Positions 8,934-17,734 of a stretch of DNA of 64,000 nt are shown one piece after another. The DNA is from Bacillus sp. REN3. Lineage in GTDB: Bacteria > Bacillota > Bacilli > Bacillales > Cytobacillaceae. The translations under genes and the position numbers were made by a program. Numbering within the stretch: position 1 is the first letter of the stretch; every line of letters starts with the position of its first letter. The notes beneath the pieces are model-generated. The model searched no databases. It saw only the letters and a program-made list of their open reading frames with translations, and was not told the DNA's origin. The DNA is taken from assembly GCF_017912555.1 (NCBI RefSeq), contig NZ_JAERSD010000006.1, forward strand, positions 1 to 64,000, given 5' to 3'.

Positions 8934-9337
8934 GTTTCCGTTCCTTTCATATTGTGGATTATTCTTGCTGCCTTTCTCGCCAGTTCATCCGCTGTTTTAT
9001 TTTCGCTTGAGGGAATCCATTTCATGAAAAAAAGTTCAAATTGGCTTGACAGCTGTAATGCCTTCTCCAAAAGCGGTGCGTACATGTTGTTTTTTACAAA
9101 CTCCTTTTCAACGGCTGCATTGACAAGCTGGGAGTCAGTGCGGAAGGAAACAACTGTGTAGCCTTTTTCAAGACAGATTTCCAAAGCTTTGATAAAAGCA
9201 TGATATTCGGCTTCATGATTTGTCATGACTCCAAGAGGGATGGAGTATCTGGATACATCGCCATCCGCATTGATGAAAATGCCGGCACCGCTCGGTCCTG
9301 GATTCCCTGCACTGGAACCATCAATATATACTTCGAT
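8930..9337 (-). CDS. RNase H-like protein (YpdQ type)
   Basis: About 135 residues with all four RNase H acidic positions: YIDGSSAGNPG (Asp), HEAEYHAF (Glu), RTDSQL (Asp) and NKTADELA (Asp). This resembles B. subtilis YpdQ. TTG at 9337 is preferred because GGGGGG precedes it by about eight bases; the longer frame from 9376 adds 13 residues with no similarity. Predicted role is cleavage of RNA in RNA/DNA hybrids, though activity of this subfamily varies. Confidence 0.85.
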   Translation of the reverse strand: MEVYIDGSSAGNPGPSGAGIFINADGDVSRYSIPLGVMTNHEAEYHAFIKALEICLEKGYTVVSFRTDSQLVNAAVEKEFVKNNMYAPLLEKALQLSSQFELFFMKWIPSSENKTADELARKAARIIHNMKGTET

Positions 9338-9469
9338 CAATGATCGAACCCCCCATTGTTTATTCGAATAATACATAGTGTATCATAATAGCACGCCGTA
9401 AAATAAAAAAATGCCATCCGTGTCGAGTCGACTACGCTGGCCAAATCGTCAGTCCTTATGGTAACAGCC

Positions 9470-9497
9470 TTGGAAAATGGACAAGATAAACTATAAT
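9470..9497 (+). promoter_or_regulatory. sigma-A-like promoter for the ypeP-like gene
   Basis: TTGGAA (9470-9475) and TATAAT (9492-9497) are separated by 16 bases, about 50 bases before the ATG at 9551. Confidence 0.5.
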
Positions 9498-9550
9498 AAT
9501 CCTAACGGCTATAAGGACGGTAATCCTGAAAAGATTGTGAGGATCGAATC

Positions 9551-10207
9551 ATGAAATATAGATTGGAATGGGAATTCAAAGCAAAAACGATGGGAAAAAT
9601 CATGTTCACATCTGACTTTCTTGAAGGCGAAACTGCGCTGCAAGCCGCAGAAGAGCTTGAAAAGACAGGGAAAGCTGGGGAAATCACGTTCATTGATGAA
9701 ATCGGCACCATATGGAATGTGAAAGAAATGAAAAAGCTTCTTGCAGAAGTGGAAGAGGAACCCCATGACCTGCGCGTATATTTTGACGGTGGATTTCAAA
9801 AAGAGACATACAAAGCAGGACTGGGGATCGTCGTTTACTATAAACAGGGAAAGAAAAAATACCGGCTGCGCACTAATCATGTATTTGATGAATTGGAGAC
9901 CAATAATGAGGCTGAGTACGCTGCTTTGTATTACAGCCTGACCATTCTCGAAGAACTTGGTGTCCGGAACATGTCCTGCGAATTCATCGGGGACTCGCAG
10001 GGAGTGCTGAAACAGTTGGAAGGAGAATGGCCCTGTTATGAAGATACATTGAATCGCTGGCTTGACAGGATTGAAAACAAGATAAAAGAACTTGGTCTTT
10101 ATCCAAAATACAGTTCCGTAAGCAGGAATGAAAATAAGGAAGCGGATAAATTGGCAGCACAGGCACTTCAGGGGAAAATGATCAACAGCAAAATGCAGAT
10201 ATTATGA
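9551..10207 (+). CDS. ypeP: RNase H-fold protein with N-terminal extension (YpeP type)
   Basis: 218 residues. The first ~75 are an extra domain of unknown role; the rest is RNase HI-like with YFDGGF, NNEAEYAA, GDSQGV and NKEADKLA supplying the acidic residues. Matches B. subtilis YpeP in architecture and position. It lies divergent from the other RNase H-like gene and overlaps the zinc-finger gene downstream, as in the ypeP-ypeQ pair. Confidence 0.85.
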   Translation: MKYRLEWEFKAKTMGKIMFTSDFLEGETALQAAEELEKTGKAGEITFIDEIGTIWNVKEMKKLLAEVEEEPHDLRVYFDGGFQKETYKAGLGIVVYYKQGKKKYRLRTNHVFDELETNNEAEYAALYYSLTILEELGVRNMSCEFIGDSQGVLKQLEGEWPCYEDTLNRWLDRIENKIKELGLYPKYSSVSRNENKEADKLAAQALQGKMINSKMQIL

Positions 10208-10233
10208 TGCCTGCGGGAAAGGCGGGGGAAAGA

Positions 10234-10413
10234 TTGACACGGAGTGAAATTCTTGCTGAGCTCGAAGCCTTGCTCAGCACCTACTGCAACGGATGCTTCC
10301 TCAAGAAACATCATAAAAAGGAAAAGGGCAGAAGATATGCCCATCGATTTTGTATTACGGAATGCACTGTAGGGCGACAAATCAAATCATGCGGAAACCG
10401 GCTGCCCAAATAG
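10234..10413 (+). CDS. small zinc-finger protein (YpeQ type)
   Basis: 59 residues with CNGC and a second pair in FCITECTVG, plus conserved HHKKE and AHRFC. It resembles B. subtilis YpeQ. TTG at 10234 is favoured by GGCGGGGG five bases upstream; an ATG at 10204 would overlap ypeP and add ten residues. Probably binds zinc; no function is established. Its position between ypeP and cspD matches the Bacillus order. Confidence 0.75.
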   Translation: MTRSEILAELEALLSTYCNGCFLKKHHKKEKGRRYAHRFCITECTVGRQIKSCGNRLPK

Positions 10414-10452
10414 TGAACAGGGACCAGTTTCCGTTCCACTTCAATAAAACAA

Positions 10453-10477
10453 AAAGGCTGGCAAAATGCCAGCCTTT
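10453..10477 (-). terminator. intrinsic terminator of cspD
   Basis: AAAGGCTGGCA and TGCCAGCCTTT form an 11-bp stem with a three-base loop; T-rich sequence follows on the minus strand. It may also serve the plus-strand gene. Confidence 0.8.
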
Positions 10478-10488
10478 GAATTTTTGAA

Positions 10489-10689
10489 TTATAGTTTAAC
10501 GACGTTTGCAGCCTGTGGTCCGCGGTTACCTTCCACGATTTCAAAAGAAACTTCCTGTCCCTCTTCAAGTGACTTGTATCCTTCTCCCTGGATTGCAGAG
10601 AAGTGTACGAATACATCATCGCCGCCTTCTACTTCGATGAATCCAAATCCTTTTTCATTGTTGAACCATTTTACTTTACCGTTTTGCAT
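10489..10689 (-). CDS. cspD: cold shock protein
   Basis: 66 residues, single cold-shock domain with RNP1 KGFGFIEV and RNP2 VFVHFSAI. Binds single-stranded nucleic acid and relieves RNA secondary structure. GGGAGGAAAG lies ten bases before the ATG at 10689; the six-codon upstream extension includes the ribosome binding site and is not coding. Position next to the YpeQ-type gene supports the cspD name, but paralogue naming among Csp proteins is inexact. A leader of roughly 100 bases lies upstream. Confidence 0.93.
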   Translation of the reverse strand: MQNGKVKWFNNEKGFGFIEVEGGDDVFVHFSAIQGEGYKSLEEGQEVSFEIVEGNRGPQAANVVKL

Positions 10690-10979
10690 GTTAAACTTTC
10701 CTCCCATGTCTCTCGAGACACATTCTCTGTGTCAAAGTTGAATATTATCATTCATAGGAAATGCCTGCAAAGGTAACGGAGCAAACATATTTCTATTAAA
10801 TGATGTATTAAATATACCAATAATGGGCATGGTCAGTCAAGATTTGTAAGGAGATAATAAAGTAATTATCTCAAGATTTCATTTTTTGAAAATAAATAGA
10901 ATTTTAAAGGGCTACCGTTTCAATTTTGGAAAATATTTGTTATTATTTTCTTAACTTTAGCATTTGCAGGAGGGTATTT

Positions 10980-11963
10980 ATGAAGAAAGCCACTCCATCC
11001 ACGTTCATGTCCTTAACGAATCAGGAAGTCGAGACGCTTCTTGATACGATCAGGAACAGCCCAACCGTATTCGAGCAGCAAGGCAAGTATGAAGAGACGA
11101 TGATTGAGGACGTCTCGCGAAAAATTGACCAGGCTTCAAGGCAAATGGAAGAAATATTTGAAGGTATCTTTGCAACCGGTACAGTCCCGATCAAGGAAAT
11201 CAAGGACGAAATACTTCCTGTAATCATGCAGGCTGCGGAAATTCCGCATATCTACCATTTATTCTATGAATTGAAAAGCAAGGATGAATACACATACAGG
11301 CATACTGTGTGTGTGGGCATCATTTCTGCAATGATTGGGAAATGGCTTGAATTAAGCGAGCCAGACTTGATGGCCCTTTCGCTTGGGGGAACTCTGCATG
11401 ACCTAGGGAAGGCAAAAATTCCAGGGGAGATTCTTAATAAACCTGGCAGGCTCACCCAGGAAGAATACCGGGAAATGAAACGGCATACAATCTACGGATA
11501 CCAGCTGCTTCGAAATATCAGTGAACTTGATAAGAGAGTGGCGTTAATCGCCCTTCAGCATCACGAACGCGAGGATGGGGGAGGCTATCCCTTCGGTTTG
11601 CTCGGCGGGAAAATTGACAGGCTGGCCAAGATTGTCGCGATCGCGGATGTCTATCACGCAATGTCATCATCCAGGGTATACCACCAGGCGGAACCATTCC
11701 ATATTGTCATTTCCCAAATGCAGAGTGATGTTTTTGGCAAGTTCGACCCGGAAATCATGCTGGTATTTCTTTTCCGGATCATGGATAGCCTTGTTGGCCG
11801 GCGCGTGCTGCTCAGCAGCGGCGAAGTGGGGAGGATCATCAGAGTCGATCCATATGAACCATTGAGGGCATTAGTGCAATCCGGGGATGCACTCATTGAT
11901 TTGAGGCTGAACCGAGGGCTCAGGATCTCACGTGTTTTAAATGATTCAATCGTAGAGGTATAA
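10980..11963 (+). CDS. HD-GYP domain protein, likely cyclic dinucleotide phosphodiesterase
   Basis: 327 residues. The C-terminal two thirds carry full HD-GYP signatures: HDLGKAKIP, HTIYGYQLL, HHEREDGGGYP and AIADVYHAMSSSR. HD-GYP proteins hydrolyse c-di-GMP or related dinucleotides using a two- or three-metal centre. The N-terminal ~90 residues show no known sensor. ATG at 10980 follows GGAGGG; upstream codons in the same frame are not preceded by a ribosome binding site. Confidence 0.9.
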   Translation: MKKATPSTFMSLTNQEVETLLDTIRNSPTVFEQQGKYEETMIEDVSRKIDQASRQMEEIFEGIFATGTVPIKEIKDEILPVIMQAAEIPHIYHLFYELKSKDEYTYRHTVCVGIISAMIGKWLELSEPDLMALSLGGTLHDLGKAKIPGEILNKPGRLTQEEYREMKRHTIYGYQLLRNISELDKRVALIALQHHEREDGGGYPFGLLGGKIDRLAKIVAIADVYHAMSSSRVYHQAEPFHIVISQMQSDVFGKFDPEIMLVFLFRIMDSLVGRRVLLSSGEVGRIIRVDPYEPLRALVQSGDALIDLRLNRGLRISRVLNDSIVEV

Positions 11964-12004
11964 TCGGGTTCTGTCCTTCATACCTTTCAAGAGTAGGATA
12001 TGAT

Positions 12005-12310
12005 ATGAAAAAGGGTGAGGGCATGTACCGTTTTTCAATTGGCGATGAGGACTGGGTGATTGTTTTTTCTCAGCATCTTTCTCTTGAAAAAAATGAAAAA
12101 GACGCAGCTATACATTCCATTGCCATCATGGGTCCTCGTTGGTCAGGTTTTTCCCATGGAGAGTCGTTCGTGCTCTTCCTTGATCAAATCGGGGCGGTTG
12201 TCATCAGAATCGAGAAGATTCCATCCCTCATTTTGACTGTTTCTGCGGTGGTGCCGAGGAACAGGTGGTTTATAAAAGATCATAATAATATAATACCTAT
12301 TGAGGATTGA
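12005..12310 (+). CDS. conserved hypothetical protein, 101 residues
   Basis: Small, soluble, beta-rich protein of no family I recognise. The ATG at 12005 has an AGGA about seven bases before it; an internal ATG at 12023 follows GGTGAGGG closely. It stands alone between the HD-GYP gene and topB and ends at a strong terminator, which supports it being a real transcription unit. Confidence 0.55.
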   Translation: MKKGEGMYRFSIGDEDWVIVFSQHLSLEKNEKDAAIHSIAIMGPRWSGFSHGESFVLFLDQIGAVVIRIEKIPSLILTVSAVVPRNRWFIKDHNNIIPIED

Positions 12311-12314
12311 CTCC

Positions 12315-12345
12315 AAGGCAGCTGTTAGAACAGCTGCCTTTATCT
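12315..12345 (+). terminator. strong intrinsic terminator
   Basis: AAGGCAGCTGTT and AACAGCTGCCTT form a 12-bp stem with a two-base loop, followed by a T-rich tail. Confidence 0.85.
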
Positions 12346-12444
12346 TTGTCCATCGGTTGAGGAAGAGATAAAAGTCCTTTACGCTTCGGAATCCAAACAT
12401 TTAAAATAGAATAGGGTTTTTAAAATGAACGATAGGAGGAAGCC

Positions 12445-14622
12445 ATGAAATTAATCATTGCGGAAAAGCCTGACCAGGGCAGGACGCTAGCCTCCGTTTT
12501 CAAAACAAAAAAGGGAGAAGGTTTCATCGAAGTCCTTCCGAATAGCACTTTTCCAAAAGGAGCTTTCGTGACTTGGGCGATTGGCCATCTGACAGAGCTG
12601 TCAGCTCCTGAGGAATATAATCCCGCATGGAGAAAATGGTCGCTTGATATGCTGCCAATCATACCTGGCCAATTTCAATACAAAGTCGTCAAATCGAAAG
12701 CAAAACAATTCAACATCATAAAAAAGCTTGCCACCGATCCCAGAGTTACGGGAATCATCCATGCCGGTGATGCCGGAAGGGAAGGTGAACTGATTATCAG
12801 GAATATCCTTCGCCTGGCCGGGTGCTCCAAGCCGATGAAGAGGCTGTGGATTTCCTCGCTGACACCGAATGCTATCAAGGAAGGATTCCAGAAACTTCTG
12901 AATGAAACAGAAACGAAAAATTTGTACTTTGAAGCTTATACTAGAGCATGTGCCGATTGGCTCGTAGGAATGAATGCTTCAAGGCTATATTCGATCCTGC
13001 TCCAGAAGAAAGGGTATTCAGATGTTTTCTCCGTTGGCAGGGTTCAGACACCTACATTGGCTTTAATTGTAAAAAGAGAACTGGAGATTGAAAACTTTGT
13101 TTCTGAACCCTTCTGGGAGGTCCATGCAAAGTTCAATGTCAACGGCAAGAAATATAGCGGAAAATGGGAGAAAGATGGTGATTCAAGAATCAAATCCAAG
13201 GAGCTTGCTGAAAAAATCTCCTCATTCTGCATTGGGAAAAGGGCTGTAGCCGCGGAAGTCAGCTCAGAGAAAAAAGAATTTCTGCCTCCCTTATTACACA
13301 ACCTTTCCGCCATCCAGGCCGAGGCGAACCGAAGATTCAAAATGTCCCCTAAAAAGACTCTTGATGTTTTACAGGGCCTATACCAGAAAGGGATTGTGTC
13401 CTACCCCCGCTCCGATTCCAGGTATGTGACTCCAGGAGAAGCAGATGGGTTCCCGGCAATCTTGAGAAAGCTGGAATCGTATCCAGAATATGAATCGTTA
13501 TTCCCCTTGCCAGTCCCTATGATCAAAAACAGCAAAAGATTCGTAAATGAAAAGAAGGTTACGGATCACTATGCCATCATACCGACGGAGCAAGTACCGC
13601 CTCCCGGAAAGCTTTCAGGTGACGAACAAAAGCTTTATGACCTGCTGGCAAGAACATTGATTGCGGCCCACTATGGGCCGAATAAGATGGAATACACGAC
13701 AATCAAAACTCTGGTCGAAGGCAGGGCAGAGTTCATTTCCAAAGGAAAAGTCCAACTAGAAGAGGGATGGAAGAAAGTACTTCCCCAGAAGGAAACTGAC
13801 AAGGAACAGGAACTGCCTCCGATCCTGCAAGGCGAGACAGGCTCCGTCATGAAAACGGAAGTGAAGGAGAGCAGGACACAGCCGCCGAAAAGGCTGACCG
13901 AAGGACAATTGATCACACTCATGAAAACAGCTGGAAAACATCTCGATGACAAGGAGCTTGAGAAAGTGCTGATGAAAGCCGAGGGACTTGGCACGGAAGC
14001 GACAAGGGCGGGAATCATTACAATGCTGAAAGACAGGGCGTATATTGATGTACGAAAAAATCTTGTCTATGCTACAGCCAAAGCAAAAATCCTGATAACA
14101 GCCATAGGCGGACAGGTACTTGCTTCCCCTGAAATGACGGCGAAATGGGAAAAAAGGCTGCATGAAATCGGCGAAGGCGAAGCATCACCGAAACAATTCA
14201 TCGAACAAACTTCCAAGATGATCCGGCACCTAATCGGTGAAACTTCCCAAGAGGCTGAACAATGGGAATTCGAAGATGAACTGACTGATGCTTTCGTACC
14301 GGGAAAAAGGCGAGGCGGATCCAAGAGGAGAATAAGTTTCGGGCAATGCAAAAAATGTGGGGGGATGGTTGTGGATAAGGGGACGTTTTACGGCTGTTCC
14401 AACTATCCAAAAACAAAATGCAACTTCACGCTTTCCAAGAAAATCCTCGGCAAGACCCTTACGCAGAAAGATATCAAAAAGCTTTTAACAGAGGGAAGGA
14501 CGGATGTGATTAACGGCTTCCTGGGCAAAGAGAAGCCATTCAATGCCAGTCTTTACTGGGATGGTCAGGAGAACAGAGTCAAGTTCGATCTGCCAGTACA
14601 TTCGGCCAGGCAGGAAGGATAA
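12445..14622 (+). CDS. topB: DNA topoisomerase III
   Basis: 725 residues, type IA topoisomerase. TOPRIM start KLIIAEKPDQG and acidic HAGDAGREGEL; active-site tyrosine in GIVSYPRSDSRYVT; SVGRVQTPTLALIV; C-terminal zinc-ribbon-like CKKCGG...CSNYPKTKC and a YdeI/DUF-like tail. Relaxes negatively supercoiled DNA and resolves recombination or replication intermediates, typically with a RecQ helicase. Length matches B. subtilis TopB (about 727). AGGAGG precedes the ATG. Confidence 0.95.
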   Translation: MKLIIAEKPDQGRTLASVFKTKKGEGFIEVLPNSTFPKGAFVTWAIGHLTELSAPEEYNPAWRKWSLDMLPIIPGQFQYKVVKSKAKQFNIIKKLATDPRVTGIIHAGDAGREGELIIRNILRLAGCSKPMKRLWISSLTPNAIKEGFQKLLNETETKNLYFEAYTRACADWLVGMNASRLYSILLQKKGYSDVFSVGRVQTPTLALIVKRELEIENFVSEPFWEVHAKFNVNGKKYSGKWEKDGDSRIKSKELAEKISSFCIGKRAVAAEVSSEKKEFLPPLLHNLSAIQAEANRRFKMSPKKTLDVLQGLYQKGIVSYPRSDSRYVTPGEADGFPAILRKLESYPEYESLFPLPVPMIKNSKRFVNEKKVTDHYAIIPTEQVPPPGKLSGDEQKLYDLLARTLIAAHYGPNKMEYTTIKTLVEGRAEFISKGKVQLEEGWKKVLPQKETDKEQELPPILQGETGSVMKTEVKESRTQPPKRLTEGQLITLMKTAGKHLDDKELEKVLMKAEGLGTEATRAGIITMLKDRAYIDVRKNLVYATAKAKILITAIGGQVLASPEMTAKWEKRLHEIGEGEASPKQFIEQTSKMIRHLIGETSQEAEQWEFEDELTDAFVPGKRRGGSKRRISFGQCKKCGGMVVDKGTFYGCSNYPKTKCNFTLSKKILGKTLTQKDIKKLLTEGRTDVINGFLGKEKPFNASLYWDGQENRVKFDLPVHSARQEG

Positions 14623-14692
14623 CTCCTTGTCACTGCTGTCTTTCTATAGTACACTTTAATGTGGCTATCGTTTTATCATTGGAGGTCAAGGG

Positions 14693-15112
14693 ATGACAAC
14701 ACCTAGTATGGAAGATTACATTGAACAGATATTTAAATTGATTGAAGAAAAGGGCTATGCTCGCGTATCCGATATTGCCGAAGCATTGGCAGTCCATCCC
14801 TCCTCGGTAACCAAAATGGTCCAGAAGCTTGATAAGGACCAGTTTTTAGTCTATGAAAAGTATCGGGGCCTAATGCTGACCCCAAAAGGATTCAAAACAG
14901 GAAAACGGCTTGTATACCGCCACGAGTTGCTGGAACAGCTCCTGAAAGTCATAGGGGTGAAGGATGAGAATATCTATGACGATGTTGAAGGGATCGAGCA
15001 CCACCTAAGCTGGGATGCCATCGACAGGATCGGCGACCTCGTCCAGTTTTTTGAGGAGGATCCTGGCAGGGTAGAAGCATTGAGGGCAATCCAGAGGAAA
15101 AATGAAGAATGA
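14693..15112 (+). CDS. mntR: manganese-responsive transcriptional regulator MntR
   Basis: 139 residues of the DtxR/MntR family: winged helix (residues 1-65) and dimerisation domain. The manganese ligands known from B. subtilis MntR are all present at identical positions: Asp8, Glu11, His77, Glu99, Glu102 and His103. It represses Mn2+ uptake genes and activates exporters when manganese is plentiful. GGAGGTCA lies just before the ATG. A terminator follows immediately, so it is monocistronic. Its targets are not adjacent. Confidence 0.95.
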   Translation: MTTPSMEDYIEQIFKLIEEKGYARVSDIAEALAVHPSSVTKMVQKLDKDQFLVYEKYRGLMLTPKGFKTGKRLVYRHELLEQLLKVIGVKDENIYDDVEGIEHHLSWDAIDRIGDLVQFFEEDPGRVEALRAIQRKNEE

Positions 15113-15122
15113 TATAGAGGGG

Positions 15123-15151
15123 AACACCTGACGGATGTCAGGTGTTTTTTT
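15123..15151 (+). terminator. intrinsic terminator of mntR
   Basis: AACACCTGAC and GTCAGGTGTT form a 10-bp stem with a four-base loop and a run of T. Confidence 0.9.
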
Positions 15152-15358
15152 ACTTTCAGACCGTAATACAGCTTTGAAAAACGCTTTGCGCCTCCGATGG
15201 GGACAAAGCATTATATTTCGTTTCTCCGCAAATTCCCGGCTCAAGGAAGTGCGAAGGCCCTCAGCCCAATGAGAAAAAGGTTAATTAAATATCGGTCGGC
15301 GATCGCAAAAAACTCTCCATGATTGAACCGGAACGACCTTTGTTACACAAACACAGAT

Positions 15359-16618
15359 GCGCTCCCTTTGAAGGTGCTGGGAATAGTGAAAGGTACCGCA
15401 AGAGCAGAATGCACCCCCTTTTGAGGCACTGGGAGTAGTGAAAGGTACCGCAAGAGGGGCATGCACTCCCTTTGGGGCCGCCGGGAGTAGTATAAGGTAA
15501 CGCAAGTGCAGTATGCGCTCCCTTTGAAGGCACTTGGAGCAGTGAAAGGTACCGCAAGAGGGGAATGCACTCCCTTTGAAGGCACTTGGAGCAGTGAAAG
15601 GTATCGCAAGAGGGGAATGCACTCCCTTTGAGGGTGCAGTGAGTGTAGAAAGGTACCGCAAGAGGGGGATGCACTCCCTTTGAAGGCACTTGGAGCAGTG
15701 AAAGGTACCGCAAGAGGGGAATGCACTCCCTTTGAAGGCACTTGGAGCAGTGAAAGGTATCGCAAGAGGGGAATGCACTCCCTTTGAGGGTGCAGTGAGT
15801 GTAGAAAGGTATCGCAAGCACGGAATGCACTCCCTTTGAGGGTGCGGGGAGCAGTGAAAGGTATCGCAAGAGCGTTTTGCACTCCCTTTGGGGCCGCGGG
15901 GAGTAGTAAAAGGTAACGAAAGCGCAGTATGCACTCCCTTTGAAGGTGCGGGGAGTGTAGAAAGGTATCGCAAGCACGGAATGCACTCCCTTTGGGGCCG
16001 CGGGGAGTAGTAAAAGGTAACGAAAGCGCAGTATGCACTCCCTTTGGGGGTGCAGTGAGTGTAGAAAGGTACCGCAAGAGCGTTCTGCACTCCCTTTGGG
16101 GCCGCCGGGAGTAGTAAAAGGTAACGCAAGAGGGGCATACACTCCCTTTGAAGGCACTTGGAGCAGTGAAAGGTATCGCAAGAGCGTTCTGCACTCCCTT
16201 TGAAGGCACTTGGAGTAGTGAAAGGTACCGCAAGAGGGGCATGCACTCCCTTTGTAGGCACTTGGAGCAGTGAAAGGTACCGCAAGAGCGTTCTGCACTC
16301 CCTTTGGGGCCGCCGGGAGTAGTAAAAGGTAACGCAAGAGGGGCATACACTCCCTTTGAAGGCACTTGGAGCAGTGAAAGGTACCGCAAGAGCGTTTTGC
16401 ACTCCCTTTGGGGCCGCGGGGAGTAGTAAAAGGTAACGCAAGAGGGGCATACACTCCCTTTGAAGGCACTTGGAGCAGTGAAAGGTATCGCAAGAGGGTT
16501 CTGCACTCCCTTTGGGGGTGCAGTGAGTGTAGAAAGGTATCGCAAGAGGGTTCTGCACTCTCTTTGGGGGCGCCGGGAGTGTAGAAAGGTACCGCAAGCA
16601 CGGCATGCACTCCCTTTG
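15359..16618. repeat. 52-bp tandem repeat array, 24 units plus a partial
   Basis: Every unit is exactly 52 bases and there is no indel from first to last: the phrase GCACTCCCTTTG recurs at 15359+52n through 16607. A unit is GCACTCCCTTTG, an 18-base variable block, AAAGGTAyCGCAAG, then an 8-base variable block. The 18-base block comes in three main kinds: A (AAGGCACTTGGAGCAGTG), B (GGGCCGCsGGGAGTAGTA) and C (rGGGTGCAGTGAGTGTAG). Each kind can pair with the conserved CACTCCC to form a hairpin. Kind B is always followed by AAAGGTAACG. Higher-order duplications are visible (units 4-6 and 7-9 are A-A-C; B-A pairs recur at 15-16, 19-20, 21-22). Confidence 0.95.
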
Positions 16619-16693
16619 TTTGTATATCTAGGAAAGTTATTTTTATGATTCATTGCTGGCGCTTTTTCGGACTTGTCCAGCCATAGGCTTTCT

Positions 16694-16912
16694 TTAATAA
16701 ATAGGGGGATATTGTTCGAGTGCCGGTCCCTCGCTGGACATTAAAACACCAATCCCATCCGTGTCCATGGTTAGATGAACACCTGTGATGATTCCCTCTG
16801 CAGCTTCGGCAAGGGCTTTGCGATATGAAATGATCCTTCCGCTTGTGGTCTGGAAGCTGATGATCCTTCCATCATGATTCTTATGGATTGCTATTAATTT
16901 TTCCTGGTTCAT
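16694..16912 (-). CDS. DUF3892 family protein
   Basis: 72 residues. The pattern of an N-terminal strand, HKNHDGRIISFQTTSGRIISYRKAL, AEGIITGVHL and a short acidic tail is that of DUF3892, small proteins of unknown function common in Firmicutes. AAAGGAGTGA precedes the ATG at 16912; an upstream in-frame ATG at 16930 overlaps that site and is not used. It ends about 75 bases from the tandem array. Confidence 0.75.
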   Translation of the reverse strand: MNQEKLIAIHKNHDGRIISFQTTSGRIISYRKALAEAAEGIITGVHLTMDTDGIGVLMSSEGPALEQYPPIY

Positions 16913-17037
16913 TGCAGTCACTCCTTTCATTCTCCTAGTCTTGCTCTTTTTCCTGGAAAATAAACAAAAGGAAAAAGGTGATTTTTAGCGAAATGGTAAT
17001 GAAGAGATTATCTATATAAAAATGGGCAGGTGGAAAC

Positions 17038-17730
17038 ATGGAAACATTCAACTGGACAGAAGAGGCTGAAAAACAATGGGATGAAATGGCGGGTTCCTGG
17101 AATTCCCGCAGCAGGGAAATGTGGGAGACTGGCAGCCGAAAAGAGATTATACCTTTCGTCAATCAATATCTTCCCCAGGGAGCAGCAGTTTGTGACCTTG
17201 GTTGTGGCGATGGTTCTGGCACAGAAAAATTGGCAAGGGCAGGATATATTGTGACTGGGATGGATGTTTCTGAGGAAATGCTTGGCAAAGCAGTGGAAAA
17301 TCTCAGGGATTGCGGTGCCCGTTTCAAGAAAGGAGATCTTTTAAAAACCGGATTCCCCGAAAGTTCTTTTGATGCAGTTCTTGCAATCAATTCCGTGGAA
17401 TGGACTAGCAGCCCTTTTGCAGCTTTGAAAGAAATGGAGCGAATCATCAAACCAGGGGGATTCGCCTGTATTGGAATCCTTGGACCTACAGCGGCTCCAA
17501 GGAAGAACAGTTATCAGAGGCTATACGGAAAAGAAATTACCTGCAATACCATAATGCCATGGGAGCTTGAACAGCTTGCAGAGGAGAATTCATGGAAAAA
17601 AGCCGGCGAGTATGGTGTGTATAAAAAGGCTGCAATGCAGCTATCACTCGGTTCATTGCCGGTAGTTCTCCAGCAGGCATTGTCATTCATGTGGGTGTTC
17701 ATGTTCCAGTCAGGCAAAAGGGAGGAATGA
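17038..17730 (+). CDS. class I SAM-dependent methyltransferase
   Basis: 230 residues with motif I VCDLGCGDGSGTEKLA, VTGMDVSEEML and the acidic loop before SFDAVLAINSVEW, the Methyltransf_11 pattern. The substrate cannot be predicted. GCAGGTGG lies before the ATG at 17038. It is followed after four bases by the AIM24 gene, probably the same transcript. Confidence 0.85.
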   Translation: METFNWTEEAEKQWDEMAGSWNSRSREMWETGSRKEIIPFVNQYLPQGAAVCDLGCGDGSGTEKLARAGYIVTGMDVSEEMLGKAVENLRDCGARFKKGDLLKTGFPESSFDAVLAINSVEWTSSPFAALKEMERIIKPGGFACIGILGPTAAPRKNSYQRLYGKEITCNTIMPWELEQLAEENSWKKAGEYGVYKKAAMQLSLGSLPVVLQQALSFMWVFMFQSGKREE

Positions 17731-17734
17731 GCAG

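Noticed and set aside
8089-9027. 312-codon plus-strand frame opposite the EamA transporter
   Set aside because: It is antisense to a clear ten-helix transporter gene, has low-complexity composition and no family features.
15281-16653. Three overlapping open frames of about 440 codons on the minus strand
   Set aside because: They are produced by the 52-bp array: the unit has no stop in any minus-strand frame and 52 is not a multiple of three, so all frames stay open. No ribosome binding site precedes them and the three products are permutations of one another.
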